In this document: positions 35,465 through 47,800 of the stretch, piece by piece
How the letters are laid out: every line of letters starts with the position of its first letter
Position numbering within the stretch: the first letter of the stretch is position 1
NCBI GenBank assembly: GCA_009760855.2
Contig: WPIO01000004.1
Location: 5,588,501 to 5,652,500, forward strand
Origin: Cristatella mucedo
Lineage: Eukaryota; Bryozoa; Phylactolaemata; Cristatellidae
Direction: 5' to 3'
Length of the DNA stretch: 64,000 nt
The notes under the pieces: model-generated
The model's input: the letters and a program-made list of their open reading frames with translations, nothing else
Told to the model about the DNA's origin: nothing
The model's database searches: none
Made by a program: the position numbers and the translations under genes

Positions 35465-36745
35465 ATGACGTGTTCCGAAGTGACCTTTCATTAGACAAGT
35501 GCACCAGCTCCGCAGTCAAGTCTGCCGACTTTCAGATAAATTCAATAGCATTGCAAAAATTTGGGGCGTGCTTAGGCAGGGATCACTACATCCAAGTTGG
35601 TCCATGCATTTGTGACATCCAGTATCGACTCTTGTAATTCACTGATTGCAGGTCTAACGACCTATGCTATCAGGTGCTTACAGTTGGTACGCAACTCTAC
35701 CGCTAGGCTTGTCTACCGTGAGCATCGCAGTTGCCACATAGGAGCACTTCTCGCTGACCTGCGCTAGCTCTCAATGCAGTAGCGTATCGAGATTATGGTC
35801 ATGCCACTCACTTACAGGTCCCTTCATTCTCTGGCTCTAGCCTATGATAGTACTAATAGATAATTTATAATAATTTATTTGTATAGCAGAGAAAATCTCT
35901 GTCTATCCACTTTACACATGCTGTAGAGAAAGCGTGATCAAATGGTTAGTAGTTACATGCACAATGTCAACAAGCATAACATGATTAGAAGTGACGTGCA
36001 CTGCGTCAACATGTAAAATACGGTTAGTGGTATCGTACGCAGTGTCAGCACGCATAGGCACATACAGGACGAATCACAACCTATCCGAACTAATCCACAA
36101 CGAAGCGGCGAAGCGCGGTACCAGCCCTGCTTCTGACTCGAAATCGTGTAGCTGTGCTTCGGATAAACATCAAATCTTTTGGAAACTGAAGCTTTACTTT
36201 ATATGTACCTTGACGAGATTTAAAAAGAAACTAAAAATGCACATGTTTCTTACAGCTTTTGCTGGTGCTTGTTGTGGTTCGGCATACAGAACTCTGGCCC
36301 AGAACAACGCCAACGGTTTATTGCACAAGGCACGGAGCAGCAAGAAGCACGACTGCCTTCGCCCCCTTCTCACGCTATAGTCTCTCCTCCTCCACTCCTC
36401 TGGTTGACCCCGATGATTCATCGAGGACCACAACTGTGCAGTGGCCGACCCTGATGGTGAATTCACTATCTGGCCACCAGTGGTTACCGGCCTGTGTCCA
36501 TGCCACATCACAGGCTCATTAGAGGAGCCGGCATACACTCAAACTACACTTGTAATTTTTTCTTAGTTTGCTTATGCGTGCTCCCACCATGCACGTTACC
36601 GCCAACAAAACTTCGCACTGCGAGACGCTGCGAATGTTCCCGCTAACCGAACGGCTTCTCATACAGAGTATCTTAAGGGCCTAGACAGAGATTACGTTCT
36701 CTCCGAGGGGGCCTTATACAAATATATTATCATCATTATTATCAA
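35465..36745. mobile_element. Composite of LINE family 1 fragments in both orientations
   Basis: 35465-35850 is a sense RT/C-terminal fragment (ccgaagtgacctttcattag, catttgtgacatccagtatc). 35850-36075 reads as an antisense 3' end (aataatttatttgtatag through gtcagcacgcataggcacat). 36190-36745 is sense again, from tttaaaaagaaactaaaaatgc to a tail (cctagacagagattacgttc) and ATT/ATC repeats. Internal deletions and inversions make this a rearranged cluster. Confidence 0.7.
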
Positions 36746-37873
36746 TGCAAGTGCGGCCACGACGTCCTCCCGGATACCGACTCCAGCGTCGTCTGTCAAG
36801 CGTGACCTGCGCTAGAGCGGCCAGACGCCGCAGGAGCCAGCCACGCGGCGATCGCTTGACCGGGGCCGCTGGCGCAATAGACCTCTTCACCCCGCCCGCA
36901 GTTAGCCGTCGGTCAGGGTCGCCGCACCTCCTTCCGCGGCTTGTATTCAGGTCGGCGACGAAGCGTACTGCGCAGATTCCATTGCTTACTGACGACATGT
37001 GACGTTCGATGCCAGCCGGTGAGCCACTGTCAGTCGGAAGCCACGCGAGAGTGCTTAGTTTTTTAATACTCGCTGTGCCAGTGCTGAGTGGCGACGGCAC
37101 GCCTGCTGGGCTACGACGGCCCATCTGCGGTGGCGAACCTTTTGGTCGTCTCCAGCTTTCGGTCGCCGCCAGCTTTCGGTCGTTTCCCGCAGCTCGGATA
37201 TAGCCTTCCAACGGCAGCGGCCCGAACTCGTAGTTCCTGCTCAGCCCGTGACCAGCGAGCCCAAGATCTACTGCACTCGGCTCAGACTGCTGGCGAAGCC
37301 CAGACTTCCATGGCCGGTCTTAGTACTGATTGGACTCTTGCTTTTCCGAGTACTGGTATCAGGCCCCGAGGCGCGGGCCCGATGGGTGAGCCACCACAGT
37401 CGCACACTGGCTCGTCGTCCCCGCTCCCACCACGCCCGCACCGTCTCCCCCTCCCACGTCGATGAGCCAGCGAGACCTCTCGTTTGGGAGACGCGGCCAG
37501 CGCTGCTGCTGCTGCCCGAGCCGCAAAGCAGGCGACCGCGCCCCGAGAGCCGTCGCGCGGCGGAGCTCGAGGTCAAAGGTGCTGCAAAAGGTCTGCCTGA
37601 AGGTATCCACCGTAAGGATGGGTGTGATTTGTTGGTAGGTTTGGTGGCTGTGTCTGCTGAGCTGTCCCTCGTGGCCGTGGCGCACGCGGTGGCTGCTGCT
37701 GCTGCTGCTGCTGCTGCTGCCTGCGGCTCCGCTTCGTCGTTCGCTGCTGCTCAGTCCGCTCGTCGTCGGAGCGGACTGAGCAGCAGCGAACAGTGGACGC
37801 GGCGTGTTCGCTTAGCCTCTGTGCAGCAACGCGGAGGGCCTCACGTGACTCTTGTGAGCCACCAGTGGTTCTC
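36746..37873. other. GC-rich stretch, no gene supported
   Basis: Contains a (CTG)n run at 37692-37720 and the hairpin at 37739-37791. A 213-codon plus-strand frame (37248-37889) runs through the CTG tract and has no recognisable domain; antisense frames overlap it. Confidence 0.4.
37739..37791. repeat. Perfect 23-bp hairpin, 7-nt loop
   Basis: Left arm 37739-37761 (gttcgctgctgctcagtccg, ctc) is exactly complementary to right arm 37769-37791. The loop is gtcgtcg. Confidence 0.95.
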
Positions 37874-37910
37874 CTTAGTCCAGTGGTAAGGAACGTGGTT
37901 TGAAGCTCCG
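37874..37910 (+). mobile_element. tRNA-like head remnant
   Basis: An A-box-like word (ttagtccagtggtaagg) followed closely by a weak B-box (ggtttgaagctcc). The spacing is too short for a working pol III promoter. Possibly a decayed SINE head. Confidence 0.3.
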
Positions 37911-38459
37911 ACGGAAACCCATGCCTTGCTACGGAAACACCGAGTGAGCCAGAACAGCCGTGTACTTGTTGAACGCCCGCAGCACGATGGCTCGCGACCG
38001 TTCTCTCATTCGCCTGCGTTCCTCATGCCCTCCTCTGCTTGCTATGACTCACCATCACAAACCATTTCTCCGTAAACCGGCATGGCCCATAAGCACGCGG
38101 CAGTGCCATAAAATCCGCTTGGCTATACACTGGCCTACCGTATGACTACATGCCCCCACGATCTCAAGATCACAGCCCCTAGCAGCAACACAAGCCTACT
38201 GCAAGAGTAGTGCAAAAACACGTATGCAGCAGCAGACCTTCCACGCAAAGAAAAGTGTGATTCACAAAATGACAACGCCATCACAGTCCTGCCACCAACA
38301 TTAAACAGCTGTCCCCACAGGCAGGCAGGCTACCTCACAGCTGCTCGGAGGCACGCTGAAGCACAGCCTATGGCGACAAGCAGGCTGCCTAAGTTATCAG
38401 CCTCGTAGACCTGCTGCACTGTCGCTGCTAGTCTGTCCCCATAGCCAGGGCTTAGGTCA
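37911..38459. other. No gene seen
   Basis: Unique DNA without a convincing frame or repeat. Confidence 0.35.
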
Positions 38460-39180
38460 GTGCCTCCGACCTCTGCCTCACTATTTCTGATTGTCTTGTT
38501 ATTGAAGGCCGTCGTCGCCGCACGAATTTTTCCAGCCGTCGTCCTCCCGATAGCGGCCGCCTTAGCTTCTCTGGCAGACGCCGCCACCTCTCTGCCAGAC
38601 GCCGCCGCTATCTCTGCGTGCGCCGCCGCTACATCTGCGTGCGCCGCCGCGGGCGTTTCGCGCACCTCCTCTGCTGGCACCTCGCGCGGCGTCTCCGCCG
38701 CCAGCACTTCGGTGACCGAGACCAATGTACTGAGCGCCACCCCTGCATCTGCAATTCCTCGGTCTTCGCCTCCGGCCGCATGGCGAACATCTCGCGAACG
38801 CCTCGTCGGCGAGTATGCCGCCCGCCTCCTTAGCGGGTGCATCTCGAACTGGTGCCCACGTTGTCTCGCTCTCCACCGGCGCCTCCCTCGCCGCCGCAAC
38901 CTTTCCGGCGGACACCCACACCTCTCTGGCGGACGCCGCGCAACCCCTCCGTGCGCCGCCTCTCCTCCGCGCGCCGCCGCCTCTCCGGCCTGCGAAGCGT
39001 CGCAGCTTGACCTTTAACCGACTCGTCAACATTGCCTTCACGGCTTGCACTGCTTTACACGCCACTCTGACGGACGCTTCCAGCTCTCTGCAGGACACTG
39101 CCACTTCTCTGCGCGCCGCCACCGCACCTCCGGCCTGCGCCGCCGCTGAACTCGCGAACGCTGCCGCACAGGGCCTCTCT
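38460..39180 (-). other. Degenerate repeat coding for Ala-rich segments
   Basis: A word like ggcggcg(t/c)(c/t)tgccagagag recurs irregularly. On the minus strand it gives segments such as HAEIAAASGREVAASAREAK and CAASAREVWVSAGKVAAARE, which resemble Ala-rich helical repeats. Several frames are needed to follow it, so it is either a decayed coding repeat or a non-coding GC-rich minisatellite. I do not assign a gene. Confidence 0.4.
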
Positions 39181-39241
39181 CGCGGAGGCTGCCGTCTCTG
39201 CGGGCGAAGTCGCCTCTTCTTCGAGAACTCCGCGCGCCGCC

Positions 39242-39290
39242 TATCACAAGGGACTCACCAACCTGGTCGTAGGTTCGAGTTCCGCTGCAG
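39242..39290 (+). mobile_element. tRNA-like fragment with B-box
   Basis: A B-box-like ggttcgagttcc at 39272-39283 lies about 30 bp after an A-box-like tatcacaaggg. There is no complete cloverleaf (the T-stem does not pair), so it is not a tRNA gene; possibly part of another SINE. Confidence 0.3.
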
Positions 39291-41707
39291 GTTATTGCCC
39301 ACAGAGAAAGCGAGCTGAACGCGTGTTCCTCCACACGCTAGAGAGCGACCTCGGGCGACTCCAAATGCGACGCAGACCTTTGTCAAACTTTTTCGTAATA
39401 CCTCGGGGGATCACGGTTGCCGTCTTCGCTGTAACTGCGCATGAGCGATGAGCTTCTCAAATGATCCTCTGATGAGCTTCTCATAAAGTATCTGCTTCTT
39501 ACAAGGTGCCACTCTGCCGCTAGTCACTACCTGCCGGCGGACCTTCATCGGCGGATCAATAAGAGTTTCACCTTTACGCCACCTCGTCGACCGCCACTTG
39601 GCGGCCGTCAATTCCATGAGCCGTAAGTTTAGTGCGATGTTACCAACGGCTGGCTCGCCGCGGCTCGCGGTATGAAGTGAAAAGCAGACAGCAGGCAGTC
39701 GCCGCGGTTCCCGCCAGCTCCGAGAGCGCCTCGAACGCCGCCCCGGCCGCTAGGTGCCGCCCCGGCGTGCGGGTCACGCGCAGTTATTACTTCCCTTGCC
39801 GGCGTTAGACCGCCAGTGAATTCGGCGTGCAGCCGCCGGGACACGCAGTCGCAGTCGGCCGGCAAATGCTAACCGCTCGCCGCAGCCCCGAGATGCAACT
39901 GCCAATCTGCCTCCAGGAGGGGTGGTGCAGCAGCAGCAGCCTAAACTCCGCCTGTTTAATGTCCGCTCCTCACTAAAAGCCAAGGCGCTGCTCATCCGCC
40001 ACCAGATTGGTCCAGAACAAGCTCGATACATTTCTGTGGACCGGGACGTGGATGACCGGTCATCCTGCTCTGGTCGCTGCGCTTCTTGACCGGTACCGTC
40101 GCTCCCACTCGGGTATCCGCCAAAGACCGTGCCGCTCGCGGATGCGATCTACAGCGACCCATTCTGACTGCCAAACCTTGTTTGTGGAAGAGCTTTCTTA
40201 GTTCCTCGCCAAAATATACGCGTTAGGGAGGCTGTTCTCAATTGCTTGAGACTTAACGATTCACGTTGCAATGCCCCGCGATTACGGACCACGAGCTTGA
40301 CTGCTGAGGCTCGATTACGAACTGCGCGAGCTTTGCCCGTAAATTAGAACCGAACCGCTAGTGAAATAGCCGCCGCGATGAGCCGCGGCTAATGAGCTGC
40401 ATTAGAATGAACCCACTTCCTTAAAAATTGATGCCACTGGACTGTGTCGCCTGACAGGCGTGTCCCAAGTGCAGCCGCAACAAAAGCGCGAAAGACATAA
40501 GAGCGCGTCGAGAAAGGCGCCCAGTGCTAGCAACCCTGACAAATGCGCACATGACAAATGCGCAGCTGTAAGCAGTTTTAGCTGCCCCTAGCTGCCGCGC
40601 TGTTACGTGCTACGTTATATTAGGTATCTATTTTCTCTAATAGAGCACTCTAATTACGAATATCTGTTGACATTAATATTCCTTGAAAAATAGTTTCGTT
40701 TGGAAGCACTTGTCGGCGCGCTTTTGTCCCGCGCGCTTACGTCGCTTATGTCGGATTTCTGGGTAACCCGACGTGAGCGACATAAAAGACAGGGTCTTAT
40801 GGAAGGCTCGGCTGAGCAGATGCATCCGTAGCCGAGACGTAAGTGATGCGAATTCATTGCCGCTTTTGTTCGAAGCTAGAAGCGAGCATCATACTTTCGG
40901 TGCATACAATCTAACGGCTCTACCGCTATAGATGTCAGTTTAGTGTGAGAACGAACAGAGAGACGACTGCAGCTGCAGCCGATGCACCGATAGTGCGAGA
41001 GTGCACTGCGCCGGCGCGGACAGCTGCAAGGCTGGTGCAAGTATCCTATCTGACAACATTCTAGTGCGTACGTTTATCATCACGATTGCTAGTGCAGTCG
41101 CCCAGAATTTACCGTGCAGCGCGCATTCACTTCGGGGGGGGCCTTATGGGTCAGCTAAACTCGTTGGCAGTGAGCCTTGGTCTCTTGGACAGATTGATAC
41201 GAAGTTCAAGCGAGCCCGTACTGCCAAGGGATAGCGACGCTGACGAAGTGGCTCTTATGCTGGAGATGGATAGCCGAAAAAGCGAGAACCATAGCTGTAA
41301 CAGCAGACGAGTTAACGGAAGACACTGCTGCGGTCAAATGTAAATTCGGCAACGTACTGCTTTTTCCCGCTCTAAGAGAAGTGGTGGCCTGATCTGTGAC
41401 CTGTTGATGCCAGCTGCTGCATTTTGTACGCATGAACGACACCTACGTGACTGATACTTAACTTCCGTGAAGGAAGACAGCTTAGTAAAGATCGCGCTTA
41501 TATTTACTCTATAGTAAATTTCGTTGACATCGGTAAGCTATATTCTTATCGGCGTGAGAACAACTGTTTACACGCTGTCGTTGCATGCAGTATGAACTTC
41601 AGAGACTTCTGCCGTTGCTGTATATCTTTCGATGTTTGTCCCAGTGTACCGACGAATATCACATGCATACCACGAATCGGTAACAGCTCGATACGATCCG
41701 ACCTCTT
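39291..41707. other. Intergenic stretch upstream of the transporter gene
   Basis: CpG-rich to about 40200, then balanced. Frames of under 90 codons show no domain. It may hold the promoter and a non-coding first exon of the downstream gene: an in-frame TAA at 41681 and a possible acceptor (taacag) ending at 41686 lie just before the first ATG. Confidence 0.35.
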
Positions 41708-41863
41708 ATGAAAATGAATATCGGTTGCATCCAATCAACAGTGGAGACAAATGCTACGTTCCGCACTCAGCCGCCTGAAGGTGAGGTCGAGCCCGTGCGG
41801 CTATATAAACAGAGATGGACCATGCTGGCAGTTTTTTGCCTAATCAATGCGACCAATCAAATG
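41708..41863 (+). CDS. Transporter exon 1
   Basis: Residues 1-52: cytosolic N-terminus, then YKQRWTMLAVFCLINATNQM, which opens helix 1. It ends at donor atg|gtgagc in phase 0. The ATG at 41708 is the first after an in-frame stop at 41681. A TATATAAA at 41802 is inside the coding sequence and is taken as chance. Confidence 0.85.
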
Positions 41864-44800
41864 GTGAGCGGGCGTTCGTGCGTCGGCGTCTGCTTCTTGC
41901 TGCGTGTCGAAGCAGCATTTTTCCGGGGGCGAGGCTCGGGGCTCACCAGACAGGATCCACCATCTTTTGCAGCTGTGGTTGTCTTGTGCTCCGGTCGCCG
42001 ATGTGGCGGGCATATTCTTCGAGGGCGGCAGTGGCAGCGTAAATTATCTGTCGCTGGTCTTTATCATCTCGCTCGTGCTCCTGGGCCTGCCCACCATTTG
42101 GCTTATCGATGCGAAAGGGCTCAAGTTCAGCGTAAGCGAGCCGTTATTTTTCGCTTCCGCTGCTCGCCAACGTGCGTGCCTGGCATGTGCCTGCACAGCT
42201 GGGCAATCTGGCAGCAACGCCTGCTAAGTGACACGGTCAACGTTGACTGTCTTGCAGCTCATTCTAGGAGCGTGGGTGAACGCAGCAGGCGCTATAATTC
42301 GCACCTGGAGTGGCATGGACGCCGTGCCGCCGGAGGCTCGGTTTCCCATATCGATGGCGGGTAAGTGGATGCCGCCTGCATCTCGGCATCTTCTGGCCAC
42401 TTGTGCACAAGTAAATCACCGCTGGTTTGGCCAAGTGGTTAAGTTTCTCGCCCCGACCGAAGTCAAGGTGAATATATATGATGGCCGAGGTCGTGGGCTC
42501 GAGCCCTATGGCATATGTGAAGCGCCTGCATAAAGATTAGGTTCTCTTATGGCGCTATACAAACAAACTATATATATATATATATATATATCTTGCTTTC
42601 GCTCTAATATGACTATTATAAATATAATAAGATTAGCCGATTTTGTGACCGAGCTGCAAACAGAGGTAACCATTACCTCTGCTTGCAGTGACTGTGCACT
42701 GCAACGGCGTCGACGTATGATACCATTTCTTTGTCTTTGAGGTAGACGCAACCGAACGTTCAAGAAATTGAACTGGATTGCTAAATTTTTGATGAACAAA
42801 TTCCGTCCCTGGCTTTTGCTGATCTGAACCTTAAAATAGTTCATACTGACGCGGCCACTCGGCCGCAATGTAAATTTGTAGGCTATTTATTCAAGACAAA
42901 CCGAGGGAGCTGCTCTGATTATTGGGAGCGTGTCTTGTGTACAAAGTATTTAGTGGAACATACTCTCCTACAGCGCGACTCCATGCCCCAAGCTCACGGC
43001 TCAATGATTAATGGCACCATGACTGTACCGCCAATGATCGCGTGAATGTATTGGCCCATGGTCACGTGACTGCTCGCCCCACAGCCGAGTTCCGTCCATT
43101 TCTAAGATTAAGGACTGCCTACTGCGGTGGCTTACTGGCTGCCCGGTTCTGTATAGGCTGGACGAATGTAATTCAGTTCTGGTTGGGTCAGCAAAAAATT
43201 TCAGTAGGCCTCTGCAGCTGGTGATGATAACGGCTGCAGGGCTTGTCAACAAATCGCTGAACTTTAGCCACGAGTATAATCTGCTGAAGGAGCTGCGACG
43301 CCTACCAACTGTTCGATCGATGAACGGATAGAGAGAAATATTTTTCTGTGGACCCACAACTTCCCGCCACGGCTTGGTTCATTCATACCTAGCTGGACTG
43401 CTGCACCACTTTCAGCCTCCTCGTGCCCTCAGGTCTTCTATGGACTACATGTTACCTGTTCCAGTCTGCCGCTTAAAGACCATTGGTTACAGAAGCTGTT
43501 GCTGCTTAGTTCCTAGATTGTGGAGCTCAGCTCCACACTTCCGCAACGACATCTACACTCCTGCTGCCGGCCATGACGTATCCATTCTTTCCTGCGGTTC
43601 TGAGCTGCTACTTCGTGCTATTCAGTACCTCGACTGCCTTTCTAACTCGGGTAGGTTTCTCACTTTCTTTTTGTTTAATGAAATGAAGTCTTTTGACATT
43701 CACGTGCACACCAAAAGCCACCAAAACATTGAGAGCGATATAGAAAACTCTCCTGCGTTGAAGACAACCTTCCAGTCCTTTCGGTCTTGTGAAGTCACGG
43801 AGACATAATATATTACGCGATATGGCAGTTATGGCTTACTTCGGATTTACTTTTTTATGCTATTGCGAATATAGTTGATGCCCGAAGTATTAAAACGGTT
43901 ATATTCACTATTTCAATATAATAAATTCCCCTTCAGAGCGAGGATATATTTTGCCCGAACTTCAAGTACTTAAGAAATCATCCTTCCGAGTTGTAATCTT
44001 CCCTGGAGTATAGCGACCATCCGGTGGCTGTTGGTACCAATTCACGACCCAATAATCATTTACTTTAGCAAGATTTCAACCAGTAAATGAAAAGTGCAAA
44101 TTCGTGGCGCGAACCAATAAGCATCAAGGACGGTTAGGAAATACTCAAAGATAGAAGGGCTGTGGTCATGACGGTCGCCTACGTTCCGGCTTAGTCAGTG
44201 ATAAGGTTGTTCGCTGATAAAATAATTACCGCATTATGTGAGTCGGCTTTCTTACGTCCAGTAGAAGCAGGAACGTCCAATAAATACCCAGACGATTCTT
44301 TTTAGAAACGAGTTGCTACATTTCTCGAGGCTTTGCAATTAGAAAATAATGCTAGTCCTCCCTCACAATCAGTTTGACCTGAATCGTCATCAGCAAAGGC
44401 CACTGGCACATAGTGAGCCGTGATGGCGACCTAGGTAAGGCGGTTGCTTTTCGCGACCTCGGTCCCGATGTCGTGGGTTCTAATCCTGCGGTGGGCGATC
44501 CTTTATCGCCACTGCAAGCGGTGATGATAGCCTTAAAAGCCCTTCCGTCGCTATACAAAAGAGGCTGTTAAATCAGCTAGTACTTACTATAGGCACATGC
44601 AATCCAATGCCATTCGCAATATTTAGCGAACGTGGCCTCAACAGCACACAGGACAAACATGCTGGCATCAGCAACTAATTTTGTGGTCGGTAGTACATAT
44701 CGTAGAGCTCGATTTGGTAGTACATGCCAAGCGTACTGCGTTTATCAATCATGGTGCTGGAGTTGACGATGCATTTAGGTGTATCTTAGCACTCGATTTC

Positions 44801-47800
44801 ATGTCTTCTTTAGGCCAGATCGTTGCCTCGACTGCTCAGGGCATTCCCATGTTCGGCATAACAAAGCTGGCAGCGACGTGGTTCCCTGATGGACAGCGAG
44901 CAATAGCGAGTAGCATCGCTTCCATGTGTAAGTACGAGCCCTCACAAAATGTGACACAAACTCGGTCACCAGCACCAGAAAGAACTACACACGACCATAG
45001 TGCGAGCACTAATACAGTGATGCAATTTCGCAGTATTTTTGGCGGGTTTCTTCTTCCGGACGCTTGTAGACGACGAAATAAACTCGCCCGTCAGGCTAGA
45101 CGCGAAAATCCTGACGTTAATATTTCTTGAAGCTTCTGCACGTGTCTAGATTATCCAAAAGTTTCAACTCACTCTCTGCTTGCTGGTCTACCGGCCTGTG
45201 CAATCAGGCGCTTACAGTTGGTGCAAAACTCTGCAGCTAGGCTTGTCTGTTGTGAGCGTCACAGTTGCCGAACCACACCACTTCTCGCCGACCTGCACTG
45301 GCTCCTAGTCAAGCAGCACATCGATTTCAAGGTTCTGTCACTCGCTTTTAGGTCTCTTCATTATTTAGCTCCAGCCTACCTATCAGATCTACTTTCCACC
45401 ATGCTAAGCATCGTACCGCCCGCTTTTTGGTATCTAATCGTTTACCTATACCTAATACGAACCGAAAATCATTTGGAGGTCGTGACTTTAGTTCGTACGC
45501 TCCCAAAGCCTGAATTTCGCTTCCGACTTTCATAACGACATCCCCTGACTTGACTACATTTAAAAAGAAACTAAACACGTATATAGTTATCCTAGCATTT
45601 GGTAGATTCAAGTGATTCGTCCTTTCCATGCTTATCCGTGCTGACACTGTGCGTGCAGCCACTAACCATATTTGTATGCTGACCATGTGCATGTCATCTC
45701 TAACCATGTTATGCTTGTTGTCGTTGAACATGCTACCACTAAACATTCGATCTTGCTTCCTTTGCACCAAAAGTGCCTAGAAAGAGATTGAATTCTCTGA
45801 GGGCGCTATAACAAATGCATTGTAATTATTATGAAGCGGCAGTAAAGTGTTTAGGGGTCACTAGCGATTGCCTGCTGCACGACTCACACTCATGGCACAG
45901 GATGGAGTAGTGCGAGGGTATTACTGCTGAACTCATACACGCTATGCGTGGGTATTTCCTGTTATTTTCGTGGGCACTTCCTGTTATTTTCCATCTTGTT
46001 TTTAAGGTTACGGCCAATGCACTGTCTTGATCGTGCTGTAATTAGAAGACATCGGTTTTCGTCTGCCCATCTGCGTGTACTGACTATTTTTTACTAGGCT
46101 TAGTCTGCTGTTGTTCGGCCTTTGCCAATTTGGGGCTGTGCTCTTCCGTCGAATTGATAGGTTTTCAATCGTACGTACATTTGGAGGCTCGACAACTCCG
46201 TTTTTTGACGCATTTCAACTTTCATTTTAGCAAATCCACTTGGGATATTATTGGTGTACGTCGTCGTACCCTTGACAGTCACTACATCTAACGACATAAA
46301 GTATATGGTTAGTTACATTTTTACTGGCCTTCACAGAGAATTCGCACGAGATATGAAAGAGCTTTATGTAACTTTTAATAACCATCACGACTCGGCACTA
46401 CTGTACCTCAAAAAGGTCTTTCAAAAGTGCCTCATGTTTGTATTTGCCGGGTATAATCCTGGTCAGATGTTGAAGCCGAAACAACTGTAGCGCTTGCTAC
46501 TGCCGAGACGCAATTCGTTTTCAGTGCATGCGGCTGCAGCTTGTGTTGTGTCGTGCAAACACGGTCACTCGAGACAGGCATGGCGAAACGATAGGAAACT
46601 ACCGAAGGAATAGTAGGAGATCGCGATGTTCTGCAACTCATCCTAAAGTCTCTCCAATCTCATTGGCCGACCAATCTGCATCAGTGTCACGTCAAGTCAC
46701 CCACTACCTCTCTTCTGGCTCGGGTCGATCTAACTTACTTCAAGTCCCTTGGAGACCATGCCTTCGGGTAGGAACTCCTGGCGGACGATTGACATATCAT
46801 ATAACATAATAAATAGTATATTAATAATAATATAGAATATGAATAACAACAAAATAATAATCAGAATAAATATAATAAGAAATAGCATATCGGGCGGCAA
46901 TAGGCGTGGGTGGCAATGGAGTGGGCCGACAATCTGAAAGATGATATAAACAAACACTCTCCCTCCACCCCGCCGGGTCGGCAATTAACTTCTTATCATG
47001 CGAAGAAATCAATTCATTTTTTTCGAAACATCATAGTCAGCTATGGCGACGCAGCGCTCAGTCAATGGTGCATAACCTACAGTCTATTCCCTTGCAAGAG
47101 TGGGTCACTTTCTGCTCGTCTAGTGTTGAATTAGAGGCCCGCGTGTGATCACGTGACGACTGTGAATTCTACTTGCAGCAACTGACTCTCGGATGTCCGG
47201 CTTTAGCGACGGCCATTTTCGCCTCGGCTGTCGTGAGAACCGGAAATCCGCCAACACCGCCTTCAACTGGCAGCCAGAGCAAACCACTGCCGTTCTTTGC
47301 TGGCGTTAAGCAGGTCAGATTGCTCCCCAGCTTCATTTTTCGCTATCGTGGACCTGAGCTCTGCCGCTCATCATATCGTATCAGGTTATCGCTCACCACG
47401 TGCACGCTAAGAGCGGCTGTGGCCAGCGGCATGGCCAGCGGCTTGGTATGCCTTCGAGAGCTACTAAGGCAGAGTTCGGGTCCTCCCTGGGCCGTTCCTA
47501 GGAATCTTTAAAAAAAAAAGCGGATGGCGTGTGTGCTCACAAGCGGCACAATGGTTCGTGAGCTCACACGAGTGATTTTTCTTTGGCGGTCGAGAGTTTT
47601 GATGGGACAATGACCGTGTGTCGGTAACACGAAGACTTGTCAGAAATCACCAAGCGCGTGTGTGCAGTGGAGGAGCAAGAATTTATTTAGGGGCGAGCCA
47701 TGCCGTCCATGATAAGGGCTGCGAAATTTCAAATCTTTTGTTTGACATGCGAGCAGCGGATACGCGTAGATTGAAGGTATGCAATTAGCTCATCATTTGT

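Noticed and set aside
37248-37889. 213-codon frame through a CTG run
   Set aside because: Composition-driven, with equally long antisense frames and no domain.
39242-39290. A tRNA gene
   Set aside because: B-box-like word present, but the T-stem does not pair and no acceptor stem is found.
41802-41809. TATATAAA as a promoter of the transporter gene
   Set aside because: It lies inside conserved coding sequence (YKQRW); transcription from it would lose the N-terminus and part of helix 1.
47314-47511. Exon 6 of the transporter reading on to a donor at 47447 or to the stop at 47511
   Set aside because: The extra residues have no counterpart in the family, while the donor at 47314 gives a phase-correct join to exon 7.
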